Below, in pieces: positions 1-6,260 of a stretch of 9,848 nt of DNA. Source of the stretch: JAZQUM01 sp045631305 (GTDB taxonomy: Bacteria > Bacillota > Clostridia > Oscillospirales > Oscillospiraceae); contig JAZQUM010000129.1 of NCBI GenBank assembly GCA_045631305.1, positions 1-9,848 on the forward strand, read 5' to 3'. How positions within the stretch are numbered: the stretch's first letter is position 1; every line of letters begins with the position of its first letter. The notes below the pieces were generated by a model. It was not told where the DNA came from, did not search any database, and saw nothing but the letters and a program-made list of their open reading frames with translations. The position numbers were made by a program, and so were the translations under genes.

Positions 1-34
1 CGATCCGACTTATCAGCCGCCTTTTTTGAAGTAA

Positions 35-400
35 TTAAAGACCGAATGCGCCCAGGTTGAGACCGCCGGAGATCTTGCCCATAGCAGATTCCATAGCTTC
101 GTCTGCCTGACGGAGTGCTTCGTTGGCAGCGGAGATGATCATATCCTGCAGAGCTTCTACATCTTCGGGATCCACTACTTCGTTCTTGAGAACCAGATTG
201 GTGAGCTGCTTCTTGCCGTTTACGGTGACGGAGACAACGCCGCCGCCTACGCTTGCGGTGAATTCAGATTCTTCCACGGCTGCCTGTGCGTTAGCCATTT
301 CCTGCTGCATCTTAGCCACCTGCATCTGGAGCTGCTGCTGCTTGCTGGCGGCGCCGCCGCTGTGGCCGAAACCGCCGCGGGCACTGTAACCTTTTGCCAT
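35..400 (-). CDS. ybaB: YbaB/EbfC family nucleoid-associated protein
   Basis: Predicted 121-residue DNA-binding protein of the YbaB/EbfC family, small dimeric proteins that coat DNA and are encoded beside dnaX and recR in many bacteria. After a Gly/Ser-rich N-terminal stretch (residues 5-18), a Gln/Met/Ala-rich helix (about 20-45, QQQLQMQVAKMQQEM) leads into the family's beta-strand core (FTASVGGGVVSVTVNGKKQL, about 47-66) and a C-terminal helix with DMIISAANEAL. Length is slightly above the usual 100-110 because of the glycine-rich head. An upstream in-frame ATG at 418 exists, but AAAGGAAA lies at the right distance from the ATG at 400, so MAKGY is preferred. It sits 26 bases after dnaX in the same operon. 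Family assignment is confident; the cellular role is taken from the family. Positions 1-34 downstream show no start codon of a next gene; recR would be expected beyond the edge. Confidence 0.93.
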   Translation of the reverse strand: MAKGYSARGGFGHSGGAASKQQQLQMQVAKMQQEMANAQAAVEESEFTASVGGGVVSVTVNGKKQLTNLVLKNEVVDPEDVEALQDMIISAANEALRQADEAMESAMGKISGGLNLGAFGL

Positions 401-426
401 AGTTGTATTTCCTTTCAAATTAAAAA

Positions 427-2184
427 TTAACGGATGGTAAAACTGTCAAACTGGCTGCCAAAGTTAATAAGATTCTGCAGCCGCTCTTCCTGCGTGGTGG
501 GGCGGGGCTTGCCTACCTCGAAAATCACGCGGATGGGGTGGCCCACATGGGCGGAGGTGACTTCCTTCAAAACGGTGGCCACCGCGTCGGTTTTGAGACG
601 GTCCATGGTGAGAGTGTCCTGACAGAGGACTTTCAGCTCATCGCCCTGCAGTTCGCCGCAGGCCTTGTCCAAAAAGACGCGGCTCATGGGGTTCATGCGG
701 CCCTTGTAATCATCCAGCAGCATACGCCAGGTGGTCACATCTACGCCGCCTGCGGCAGTTGCCGCCTTGGGTGCAGGTGCGGGCGCGGGGGGCTCATCTT
801 TGAAAAATGCCGAAGTGGCAGGTTCATCTTTAAAGAATGCGGAGGTGGAAGACTCTTCTGCGTTGTTGCCTGCGCTAGGGGGCTCTTCCGTGGGGAAGGG
901 AGGACGGTCATCGGCAAAGATGTCCGAAGAGCTTTCCTCTTCCCAGGGGGGGAGGTCTTCTTTGACTTCTTTCACGGGTGCAGGCTCTGCTTTAGGTGCA
1001 GCAGGTGCAGGTGCGGGCGCTGCGGGAGCAATATTTACACCGCGGCGCAGAGTTTCTTCCAACCGCTGGATGCGGGCGGCAAGAGCCGTCACATCACCGC
1101 AGAGGGTCTCGTCGCTCATGCGCAGGAGGCAAAGCTCAGCATCGGTGCGCTGGTTGGCGCTGAAAGAGAGCTTGGCAAGGGTGTCCTGCACCAAAGAGAG
1201 CATAGCCGTAAGCCGCTGGGGAGAAAGACCTGCGGAGAGGTCGGAAAGGGTCTTTTCGTCAAAACCGCCGCTAAGCAGTGCTGCACCGCCCTTGGGAGCA
1301 GTGATGCGGATGAGAAGGTCGCGCATTAAGGCGGCAAGTTCGCCCAAAACAGCGGCAACATCTTTGCCGCCGCGATAGACTTCGTCCAGCAGCATCAGGG
1401 CGCTTTGTGCATCCCGATCCAGCAGAGCGCGGAAAAGCTTTGCGGTCTGCACGTTGCCTGCAAGACCCAGCATGTTCAAAACGGCATCGGCATCAATGGC
1501 ACCGGTCATGGCTGCGCACTGGTCCAGAAGGGAGAGTGCGTCGCGCAGAGCGCCGCCTGCCAGACGGGCCAGAAGGGCTGCACCATCGGGAGTAAGATCG
1601 ATTTTTTCCTGCCATGCCACATGGGAAAGCCGGCTTGCAATATCCTCGGGCATGATGCGCTTAAAGGCAAAGCGCTGGCAGCGGGAGAGGATGGTGGCAG
1701 GCACCTTGTGCAGCTCTGTGGTGGCGAGAATGAAAATGAGATGTTCAGGGGGCTCTTCCAAAATTTTCAAAAGAGCGTTGAAAGCGGCGACGGAAAGCAT
1801 GTGAACTTCGTCCACGATGTAAACGCGCTTTTTCACGCTGGCGGGGGAATAGATGGCTTCATCACGCAGGGCGCGAACGGAATCCACGCCGTTGTTGGAA
1901 GCTGCGTCCAGTTCCAGCACGTCCAGATTTTTGCCGCTGTCAATGGAGCGGCATGCCTCACACTCGTTACAGGGGTTTCCATCCACAGGGTTCAGGCAGT
2001 TGACTGCCTTGGCAAGGATGCGGGCGCAGGTGGTCTTACCTGTGCCGCGGGTGCCTGTGAAAAGATAGGCATGGCTCAAGCGGCCTTCTGCCACCTGCCG
2101 CTGCAGTGTGCGGGTGATATGCTCCTGGCCGATCACATCGGCGAAAGTGCTGGGGCGCCATTTGCGGTAAAGTGCCTGATACAT
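427..2184 (-). CDS. dnaX: DNA polymerase III subunits gamma/tau
   Basis: Clamp-loader ATPase of the replicative polymerase (585 residues). Residues 1-180 are a textbook DnaX AAA+ module: MYQALYRKWRP start, Walker A GTRGTGKTT (44-52), four zinc-binding cysteines (C63, C72, C75, C78), Walker B VDEVH (124-128), sensor ATTELHK (154-160) and the SRC motif (167-169). A lid and collar region follows to about 365. Residues about 380-490 form a Pro/Ala/Glu-rich linker with a tandem TSAFFKDEP repeat. A C-terminal globular domain (about 497-585, starting VTTWRMLLDDYKGRMNP) corresponds to the polymerase-binding tau part. AAAGGAG precedes the ATG. It lies directly downstream of the SRP RNA and probably shares its promoter. 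No A-rich slippery heptamer in the right phase was seen before the linker, so there is no sign of a frameshift-made gamma form. Confidence 0.98.
   Translation of the reverse strand: MYQALYRKWRPSTFADVIGQEHITRTLQRQVAEGRLSHAYLFTGTRGTGKTTCARILAKAVNCLNPVDGNPCNECEACRSIDSGKNLDVLELDAASNNGVDSVRALRDEAIYSPASVKKRVYIVDEVHMLSVAAFNALLKILEEPPEHLIFILATTELHKVPATILSRCQRFAFKRIMPEDIASRLSHVAWQEKIDLTPDGAALLARLAGGALRDALSLLDQCAAMTGAIDADAVLNMLGLAGNVQTAKLFRALLDRDAQSALMLLDEVYRGGKDVAAVLGELAALMRDLLIRITAPKGGAALLSGGFDEKTLSDLSAGLSPQRLTAMLSLVQDTLAKLSFSANQRTDAELCLLRMSDETLCGDVTALAARIQRLEETLRRGVNIAPAAPAPAPAAPKAEPAPVKEVKEDLPPWEEESSSDIFADDRPPFPTEEPPSAGNNAEESSTSAFFKDEPATSAFFKDEPPAPAPAPKAATAAGGVDVTTWRMLLDDYKGRMNPMSRVFLDKACGELQGDELKVLCQDTLTMDRLKTDAVATVLKEVTSAHVGHPIRVIFEVGKPRPTTQEERLQNLINFGSQFDSFTIR
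791..850. repeat. Tandem 30-base repeat in the dnaX linker
   Basis: Two adjacent 30-base units (791-820 and 821-850) match at 24 of 30 positions. They encode two copies of a ten-residue segment containing TSAFFKDEP in the disordered linker of DnaX. Several differences are silent, so the protein repeat is better kept than the DNA repeat. Probably a slippage or recombination duplication tolerated in a flexible linker; an interaction motif is possible but unproven. Confidence 0.7.
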
Positions 2185-2204
2185 GACCGGCTCCTTTCTG
2201 AATC

Positions 2205-2211
2205 AAAAAAA
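2205..2211 (-). terminator. T-run after the SRP RNA rod (possible leaky terminator or processing site)
   Basis: On the minus strand the 3' arm of the SRP RNA stem (ending GGAGGACTC) is followed, after AGTA, by seven T residues, and then by the dnaX ribosome binding site. A stable GC-rich stem followed by a T-run resembles an intrinsic terminator and could limit read-through from the abundant RNA into dnaX. Because dnaX has no other visible promoter, termination would have to be partial. Confidence 0.4.
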
Positions 2212-2215
2212 TACT

Positions 2216-2356
2216 GAGTCCTCCGCATGCATCTGCGGAACCGGCGCCCTTGCGGCACATAGAAAATCCCTCTTAATGCTGCTCGGTTCCCCGCCTGACA
2301 TGGTTCGTGGGCATCCATTGCGCAAGACCGGCTCCGCAGATGCACGCGGAGGACTC
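2216..2356 (-). ncRNA. ffs: Signal recognition particle RNA (4.5S-like, short bacterial form)
   Basis: About 141 nt RNA of the signal recognition particle, which binds the Ffh M domain during co-translational targeting. The diagnostic helix 8 is present on the minus strand: GTCAGG (2299-2294), stem CGG, tetraloop GGAA (2290-2287), stem CCG, then AGCAGC (2283-2278), the two sides of the conserved Ffh-binding internal loop. The two ends, GAGTCCTCCGC...CCGG and CCGG...GCGGAGGACTC, pair almost perfectly over about 29 positions with a few G-U pairs, giving the long rod. I see no room for the Alu domain (helices 2-4) found in the 270-nt Bacillus RNA, since the promoter lies immediately upstream. 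Location directly before dnaX matches scr in Bacillus. The ends are inferred from the terminal pairing; the primary transcript should begin near 2363. Confidence 0.93.
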
Positions 2357-2369
2357 ACAAAGTGCAATT

Positions 2370-2398
2370 ATTGTATCATAAGGTGCAGATTTTTTCAA
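2370..2398 (-). promoter_or_regulatory. Strong housekeeping-sigma promoter for the SRP RNA and dnaX operon
   Basis: On the minus strand TTGAAA (2398-2393) and TACAAT (2375-2370) are separated by exactly 17 bases, and TG one base upstream of the -10 makes it an extended -10 promoter. Predicted transcription start is near 2363, a few bases before the SRP RNA rod. The -35 box lies only 15 bases after the feoB stop codon. Confidence 0.85.
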
Positions 2399-2412
2399 CC
2401 TAAAAATCGAAA

Positions 2413-4461
2413 CTAAAAAAGGGTGAAGAGAAGGTGCACCCCGCAGCAAAGGATCATTCCTACTGCGGTGGGCAGTGCAGCTGCGGCAAGGGTATGTTTT
2501 ATGCTCCCGGTTTCTTTGTAAATTGTGATGCAAGTAGTGGAGCAGGGGAAGTGGAAAAGGCAGAAAAGAAGGGTGCAGATGGCAGTTTTCGCCGTCCATC
2601 CGTTTTGCAGGAGAAGGGGGCTTAATGCTGCCGACTCTACTTCCACCAGCGTGGAAGAGGAAAAATAGCACATAAGAAGAGCAGGGAGCATAATTTCATT
2701 GGCCGGAAAGGCCAGAAAAAAAGCCAGAAGGATAGCGCCGCTAAGGCCCATCATTCGCCCCAATGGATCCAGAAAGGCAGCAAAAGAAGAAAGCAGTGTG
2801 CCGCCTGCAAGGGGAATGTTGGCCAAAAGATAAATGATAAGTCCTGCCGGTGCAGCCACAGCCACCGCCCGCCCCAGCACGAAAAGGGTGCGGTCCAGCA
2901 GAGAGCGAATCAGCACTTGCCCGATCTGGGGTGTGCGGTAAGGGGGCAGCTCCAGTATAAATGGAGCGGCTGTGCTTTTGGGGGCTGCGGCAGAGAGTGT
3001 GCGGCAGACGAGCAGCGTGGCTGCAGTACTCAGCATCAGTAATATGCCCAAACCCAGAGAGGTAAAAAGGGAGCGGCCGGCGCAGAGAAGACTCAAAAGG
3101 GCAATGAGGGTGGGAAAGCGCCCGTTGCAGGGAATAAAACTTGCTGTAAGGATGGCAAGCAGCCGTTCCCGGGAGCTTTTCATAATGCGGCATCCCGTAA
3201 CGCCGCAGGCGTTGCAGCCCAGACTCATGCTCATGGTGAGGCTTTGGCGCCCGCTGCTGCCGGCGCGACGGAAGCAGGCATCCAGATCAAAGGCCATGCG
3301 GGGCAGATAACCAATATCTTCCAGCAAGGTGAAAAGGGGAAAGAAGATGGCCATAGGCGGCAGCATCACGGAAATTACCCAGGCTGCCGTGCGGTATATG
3401 CCGTCTGCCAGTGCGCCTGTGAGCCATGGCGGTGCGCCGCAGCCATCCAAAAAGGCGCGCAGGTGCGGCAGTGCGGAAAAGAGCAGGCGCTGCAGCGCAG
3501 ATGAGGGTAGGTTGGCGCCCTTCACTGTGAGATAGAAAAGCAGAGAGAGTAAAAGCGCCATGGTAAGGAATCCGCCCCAGGGAGAAGTGAAGATGGCGTC
3601 TGCTTTGGCTTTTTGTTTTCGCAATTCCTGTGGCTGTGAGACAGCGGCGCGGACCATGGCGGCAGATTTTTGATGGAGAGATTCCGTCAGCATTTGCTGC
3701 AGTTCCTCTGCTGTGATATCGGCATGGTGCAAAAAGCTGCGGGCCCGGTGCAGTGCCTCCTGCACGGAGGGAAGGTATGCTTCTCCCACATGGGAAAGGA
3801 GATGCTCCTCTCCTGTAAGAAGCTGCAAAGCCATGTGACGGGAGGAGATGGCTGTACCTGCCCAGGGGGCAAGGGCTGTTTCTACCATGGAGATGGCCCG
3901 TTCGGCCAAAAGAGGATATTCCACACGTTTTCCCGCAGCGACACGTTTGTGCCGCACAGCGCGCAAAAGGGCATCCCGCACGCCTTGAATTCCGTCGCCG
4001 CGTCCTGCTGAAGCGGTGACTACGGGAATGGAAAGGGCCTTTTGCAAAGCGTCGGTATCGATGCTGATACTGTGCTTTTTCGCCTCGTCCATAAGATTTA
4101 CACACAACACCGCATTGGGAAGGACTTCGCTCACCTGCAGAACCAAAGGGAGATTGCGCCGCAGCGCTGTGGCATCTGCCACCAGCACAACGGCATCAAA
4201 GGCCTCGAAGAGCAGCGCGTCCCGGGTGATAGACTCTTCGGCAGAGTCGGCAAAGAGGGAATAAGTACCGGGCAGATCTGTTACTTCAAAAATCTGCCCG
4301 CCGTGGAGATAAGTGCCCTGAGCAGAAGAAACTGTTTTTCCGGGCCAGTTGCCCGTGTGCTGGCGCAGACCCGTAAGGGCGTTGAACAAGGTGGATTTTC
4401 CCACGTTGGGGTTGCCGGCCAGTGCGATGCGGTGGGGGGAGAGCTGCGTCAAAAACCTCAC
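2413..4461 (-). CDS. feoB: Ferrous iron transport protein B
   Basis: Inner-membrane Fe(II) transporter with an N-terminal G-protein domain (682 residues). G motifs are clear: G1 GNPNVGKST (16-24), G3 DLPG (63-66 by eye), G4 NLMD (122-125) and G5-like TASAGRG (149-155). A helical spacer (about 170-290) leads to a membrane domain from about residue 297 with several hydrophobic segments, the conserved YLPRMAFDLD (385-394) and the gate-region motif GCNACGVTGC (415-424), followed by CNGRFP (445-450). In the better-known FeoB proteins the gate region reads GCNVPA, so this is the cysteine-richer variant. It starts with GTG, overlapping the feoA stop as GTGA, which implies translational coupling; AGGAAAGG lies just upstream. 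No terminator follows before the SRP promoter. Normal FeoB is about 650-770 residues, so this copy is full length. Confidence 0.96.
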   Translation of the reverse strand: MRFLTQLSPHRIALAGNPNVGKSTLFNALTGLRQHTGNWPGKTVSSAQGTYLHGGQIFEVTDLPGTYSLFADSAEESITRDALLFEAFDAVVLVADATALRRNLPLVLQVSEVLPNAVLCVNLMDEAKKHSISIDTDALQKALSIPVVTASAGRGDGIQGVRDALLRAVRHKRVAAGKRVEYPLLAERAISMVETALAPWAGTAISSRHMALQLLTGEEHLLSHVGEAYLPSVQEALHRARSFLHHADITAEELQQMLTESLHQKSAAMVRAAVSQPQELRKQKAKADAIFTSPWGGFLTMALLLSLLFYLTVKGANLPSSALQRLLFSALPHLRAFLDGCGAPPWLTGALADGIYRTAAWVISVMLPPMAIFFPLFTLLEDIGYLPRMAFDLDACFRRAGSSGRQSLTMSMSLGCNACGVTGCRIMKSSRERLLAILTASFIPCNGRFPTLIALLSLLCAGRSLFTSLGLGILLMLSTAATLLVCRTLSAAAPKSTAAPFILELPPYRTPQIGQVLIRSLLDRTLFVLGRAVAVAAPAGLIIYLLANIPLAGGTLLSSFAAFLDPLGRMMGLSGAILLAFFLAFPANEIMLPALLMCYFSSSTLVEVESAALSPLLLQNGWTAKTAICTLLFCLFHFPCSTTCITIYKETGSIKHTLAAAALPTAVGMILCCGVHLLFTLF

Positions 4462-4703
4462 GCCTTTCCTGAAGATAAAAGAAAGATCTTCTCCGCGTCG
4501 CTTCTCCGCAGTGCCATTACTGTGCCGCAGACGGCATAAGCTGTGGGGTCGCCCAAAGGAGCGCGGAATAAAGCGTGCACTTCGTTTCCTTGGGAAAAGC
4601 CCAGTTCGCGGAGCCTGCGGCAGGCAGAAGTATCTGCAGCAAGAGATGCAATCACGGCGCTTTCTCCGATAGGAAGCGAGGCAAGGGTGAAAGTGCGGTT
4701 CAT
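4458..4703 (-). CDS. feoA: FeoA family ferrous iron transport protein
   Basis: Small cytosolic SH3-like partner of FeoB (81 residues). The family pattern is visible: hydrophobic N-terminus with LPIGESAVIASL, the RRLRELGF motif (about 29-36), then a beta-rich half with GTVMALRRSDAEKIFLL near the end. A longer reading from 4733 is possible, but AAAGGAGGT (4719-4711) lies seven bases before the ATG at 4703, so MNRTF is the start. The stop overlaps the feoB GTG by four bases, the usual feoAB arrangement. It is divergent from the LysR-type gene. I saw no convincing Fur or DtxR operator upstream. Confidence 0.93.
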   Translation of the reverse strand: MNRTFTLASLPIGESAVIASLAADTSACRRLRELGFSQGNEVHALFRAPLGDPTAYAVCGTVMALRRSDAEKIFLLSSGKA

Positions 4704-4736
4704 ATCAGGCACCTCCTTTGCCCGCAAGATCATTTC

Positions 4737-4774
4737 ATAGCCACTATATGCCCCCGGGGAGGAAAAGGTGTCTT
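4737..4774 (-). promoter_or_regulatory. Weak candidate feoAB promoter with overlapping dyad
   Basis: TATAGT (minus strand 4748-4743) could be a -10 box giving a leader of about 33 bases, but the hexamer 17 bases upstream is far from a -35 consensus. The short dyad ATAGCCACTAT (4737-4747) overlaps this -10 and could be a repressor or activator half-site pair. It does not match the Fur 19-mer. Offered as the best candidate only. Confidence 0.22.
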
Positions 4775-4783
4775 CTTGCGCTA

Positions 4784-4812
4784 TTGACAGAGAAAAGCAG
4801 GAGGGATAGTAT
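4784..4812 (+). promoter_or_regulatory. Promoter of the LysR-type regulator
   Basis: TTGACA (4784-4789) is a perfect -35 box, followed after 17 bases by TAGTAT (4807-4812). The predicted start is near 4819, giving a leader of under 40 bases. TATAAA at 4810-4815 is an alternative -10 but with a poorer 20-base spacing. Confidence 0.7.
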
Positions 4813-4822
4813 AAATGTTAAA

Positions 4823-4840
4823 TATAAGCAATCACTAATA
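4823..4840. promoter_or_regulatory. Candidate LysR-type operator
   Basis: TATAAG, six bases, CTAATA form an imperfect dyad (five of six positions symmetric) containing the T-N11-A layout typical of LysR-type sites. It lies just downstream of the predicted transcription start of the LysR gene, which would suit autorepression. Based on symmetry alone. Confidence 0.3.
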
Positions 4841-4856
4841 AAAGGACGGTGGTTTT

Positions 4857-5750
4857 ATGACCAGTAGACATTGGCAAATTTTTGTTTCTGTGGCAGATTG
4901 CGGAACTATGAGTGAAGCTGCCCGCAAGCTGGGCATCACCCAACCCTCTATCTCTCAGGCCATTGGGGATATTGAAAAAGAATACGGCATTTTGCTTTTT
5001 GCCCGTGTGAATAAGCGGCTTCGCCTCACGGAAACGGGGCGTGATTTCCTGCCCTATGCCAAGCGCGTGCTTGCCATGGAAAAGGAAATGGACGACTTTT
5101 TGCGCAATGCTGCCGATATGGCCCGCATTCGCATTGGTGCCAGCATTACGGTGGGTACCTGCCTTATGGCGCGACTCAGCGGAGAGCTTTCCTGCCGTGT
5201 GCCGGGTATTCGGGCAGAAGTGGTGGTGAATAACACCAAGTATATTGAAAACGAACTCCTCAACGGTGGCCTGGACATCGGCCTTGTAGAAGGAAATATC
5301 CACCATCCTGATCTGAAGGTAGAAAATGTGATCAATGACGGCATGGTGTTCCTCTGCGGCGCCAACCATCCTCTTACAGGCAAAAAAAGTGTAACGTTGG
5401 AGGAAGTGGCGGCTCACAATCTGATTTTGCGCGAAGCAGGCAGCGGTACCCGCGCCCAGCTGGAAGATATTTTGCGGGAGCGCGGGCTGCGGGCAGATGT
5501 CATTTGGGAATGCTGCAACACGGAAGCAATTTTGAATGCCGTCAGCTACGGCCTCGGAGCCAGTGTGCTTTCCAGCCGCCTGATCAACGATTACGGCCGC
5601 CGCCATCAGGTGTGGGCGGCTGAGATCTCGGATGTCACCTTTGAACGTGGATTTTCTTTGGTTTATCATAAAGATAACCCCATGGGCCACGAACTTTCTG
5701 TTTTCTGTGATATCTGCCGTGACTTCGGCAAAGGCGAACTTCATATCTAA
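4857..5750 (+). CDS. LysR family transcriptional regulator
   Basis: Full-length LysR-type regulator (297 residues). The N-terminal winged helix-turn-helix is typical: VADCGTMSEAARKLGITQPS then ISQAIGDIEKEYGILLFAR (about 11-50), followed by RLTETGRDFLPYA and the linker helix. The effector domain (about 90-297) includes LDIGLVEG (about 139-146), the AGSGTR segment (about 194-199) and the late YGLGASVLSSRL (about 234-245). AGSGTR in this place is typical of the CysL/CbbR/YeiE-like branch, which senses small metabolites, but the ligand cannot be told from sequence. AAAAGGA and GGTGG precede the ATG. LysR genes often control a divergent neighbour, here feoAB, but iron uptake is not a usual LysR target, so that link is weak. 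A symmetric terminator follows directly. Confidence 0.95.
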   Translation: MTSRHWQIFVSVADCGTMSEAARKLGITQPSISQAIGDIEKEYGILLFARVNKRLRLTETGRDFLPYAKRVLAMEKEMDDFLRNAADMARIRIGASITVGTCLMARLSGELSCRVPGIRAEVVVNNTKYIENELLNGGLDIGLVEGNIHHPDLKVENVINDGMVFLCGANHPLTGKKSVTLEEVAAHNLILREAGSGTRAQLEDILRERGLRADVIWECCNTEAILNAVSYGLGASVLSSRLINDYGRRHQVWAAEISDVTFERGFSLVYHKDNPMGHELSVFCDICRDFGKGELHI

Positions 5751-5751
5751 C

Positions 5752-5797
5752 AAAAAAAGACCTCCTTCCCTTGGGAAAGAGGTCTTTTGGTTTTTTT
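5752..5797. terminator. Bidirectional intrinsic terminator between convergent genes
   Basis: AAAAGACCTC (5755-5764) pairs perfectly with GAGGTCTTTT (5779-5788); part of the loop can pair further as TTCCC/GGGAA. A-rich flank on one side and a T-run on the other make it functional both ways. It ends the LysR gene on plus and the SARP operon on minus, and lies within two bases of the LysR stop. Confidence 0.9.
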
Positions 5798-6230
5798 AAA
5801 CGCCAAGGCGGTCGGCCGTGAGATTGATAAATTCCAGCGTGCTGTCAAACATTTTGCTTTCCGTGCCGTCCAGCCAGTCGATGCGCCCCTGCCAGTCAGC
5901 ATTCTGGCGGGTGAAGATCTGCAGGCGGAAGGTGGCGATTTCACCGCAAGCGGCATCTACCGCAGCGGCATCCATCATTTCGTCTTCCGTCATGGCGGCG
6001 GGAACGGCGGGTTTTTCTTTCAGCGTGAAAGAGCGAAGGCTGCGGAAGGCCTGCGGATAAACCTGCAGGTCCAGAAGAGCATCGATCTTAGCGATAAAAT
6101 CGCTGATATCGCTGAAGGAGAGGGGAGCGGAAAGACGCTGACCTACAACGCGGCCGCTGACGTGACTATCATGAATGGAGTCTACACAGACCCGCAGAGC
6201 CGATGTTTGATAATTAAAGCGAATGGCCAA
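5796..6230 (-). CDS. Conserved hypothetical protein, partner of the SARP-type regulator
   Basis: I cannot name this 144-residue protein. It is probably cytosolic: no signal peptide or membrane segment. The N-terminal half (1-65) is mixed with a likely amphipathic helix at SDISDFIAKIDALLDLQ (40-56). A charged, alanine-rich middle (78-95) follows, then a C-terminal beta-rich segment TFRLQIFTRQN then ADWQGRIDWLDGTES (100-125) ending in a helix STLEFINLTADRL (130-142). The Q-N-x-x-W-Q-G-x-x-x-W-L-x-G pattern looks like a conserved motif of small Clostridia proteins of unknown function, from memory. The start is TTG at 6230, supported by a perfect AGGAGG (6243-6238) seven bases upstream and by the absence of a better in-frame start nearby. 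It lies 30 bases downstream of the SARP gene, so they are one operon, and it ends at the shared terminator. Confidence 0.82.
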   Translation of the reverse strand: MAIRFNYQTSALRVCVDSIHDSHVSGRVVGQRLSAPLSFSDISDFIAKIDALLDLQVYPQAFRSLRSFTLKEKPAVPAAMTEDEMMDAAAVDAACGEIATFRLQIFTRQNADWQGRIDWLDGTESKMFDSTLEFINLTADRLGV

Positions 6231-6237
6231 AACCCTT

Positions 6238-6243
6238 CCTCCT
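6238..6243 (-). promoter_or_regulatory. Shine-Dalgarno site that fixes a TTG start
   Basis: AGGAGG on the minus strand, seven bases before the TTG at 6230, inside the longer run AAAAAAGGAGGAAGG. It is the reason for choosing TTG as the start of the 144-residue protein. Confidence 0.8.
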
Positions 6244-6260
6244 TTTTTGAAGTGTTCTTT

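Noticed and set aside
1..34. Start of recR downstream of ybaB
   Set aside because: An A/G-rich run (minus 27-17) could be an SD, but no start codon follows before the edge, so recR cannot be claimed from this window.
538..1329. Long open frame on the plus strand opposite dnaX (also another at 1405-2217)
   Set aside because: It lies wholly antisense to a certain dnaX, has low-complexity Cys/Gly/Arg-rich composition and no recognisable domain; it is a codon-bias shadow.
427..2184. Programmed frameshift in dnaX to make gamma
   Set aside because: The only longer A-runs (minus strand near 1600 and 1830) are not in X-XXY-YYZ phase and lie inside the ATPase or lid region, not at the linker.
4704..4800. 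Fur box or iron-responsive operator upstream of feoA
   Set aside because: No stretch close to the GATAATGATAATCATTATC consensus or to a DtxR-type palindrome was found.
4818..5753. 311-codon open frame on the minus strand opposite the LysR gene
   Set aside because: It is a shadow of a complete LysR-type gene with clear HTH and effector domains; the antisense product has no family features.
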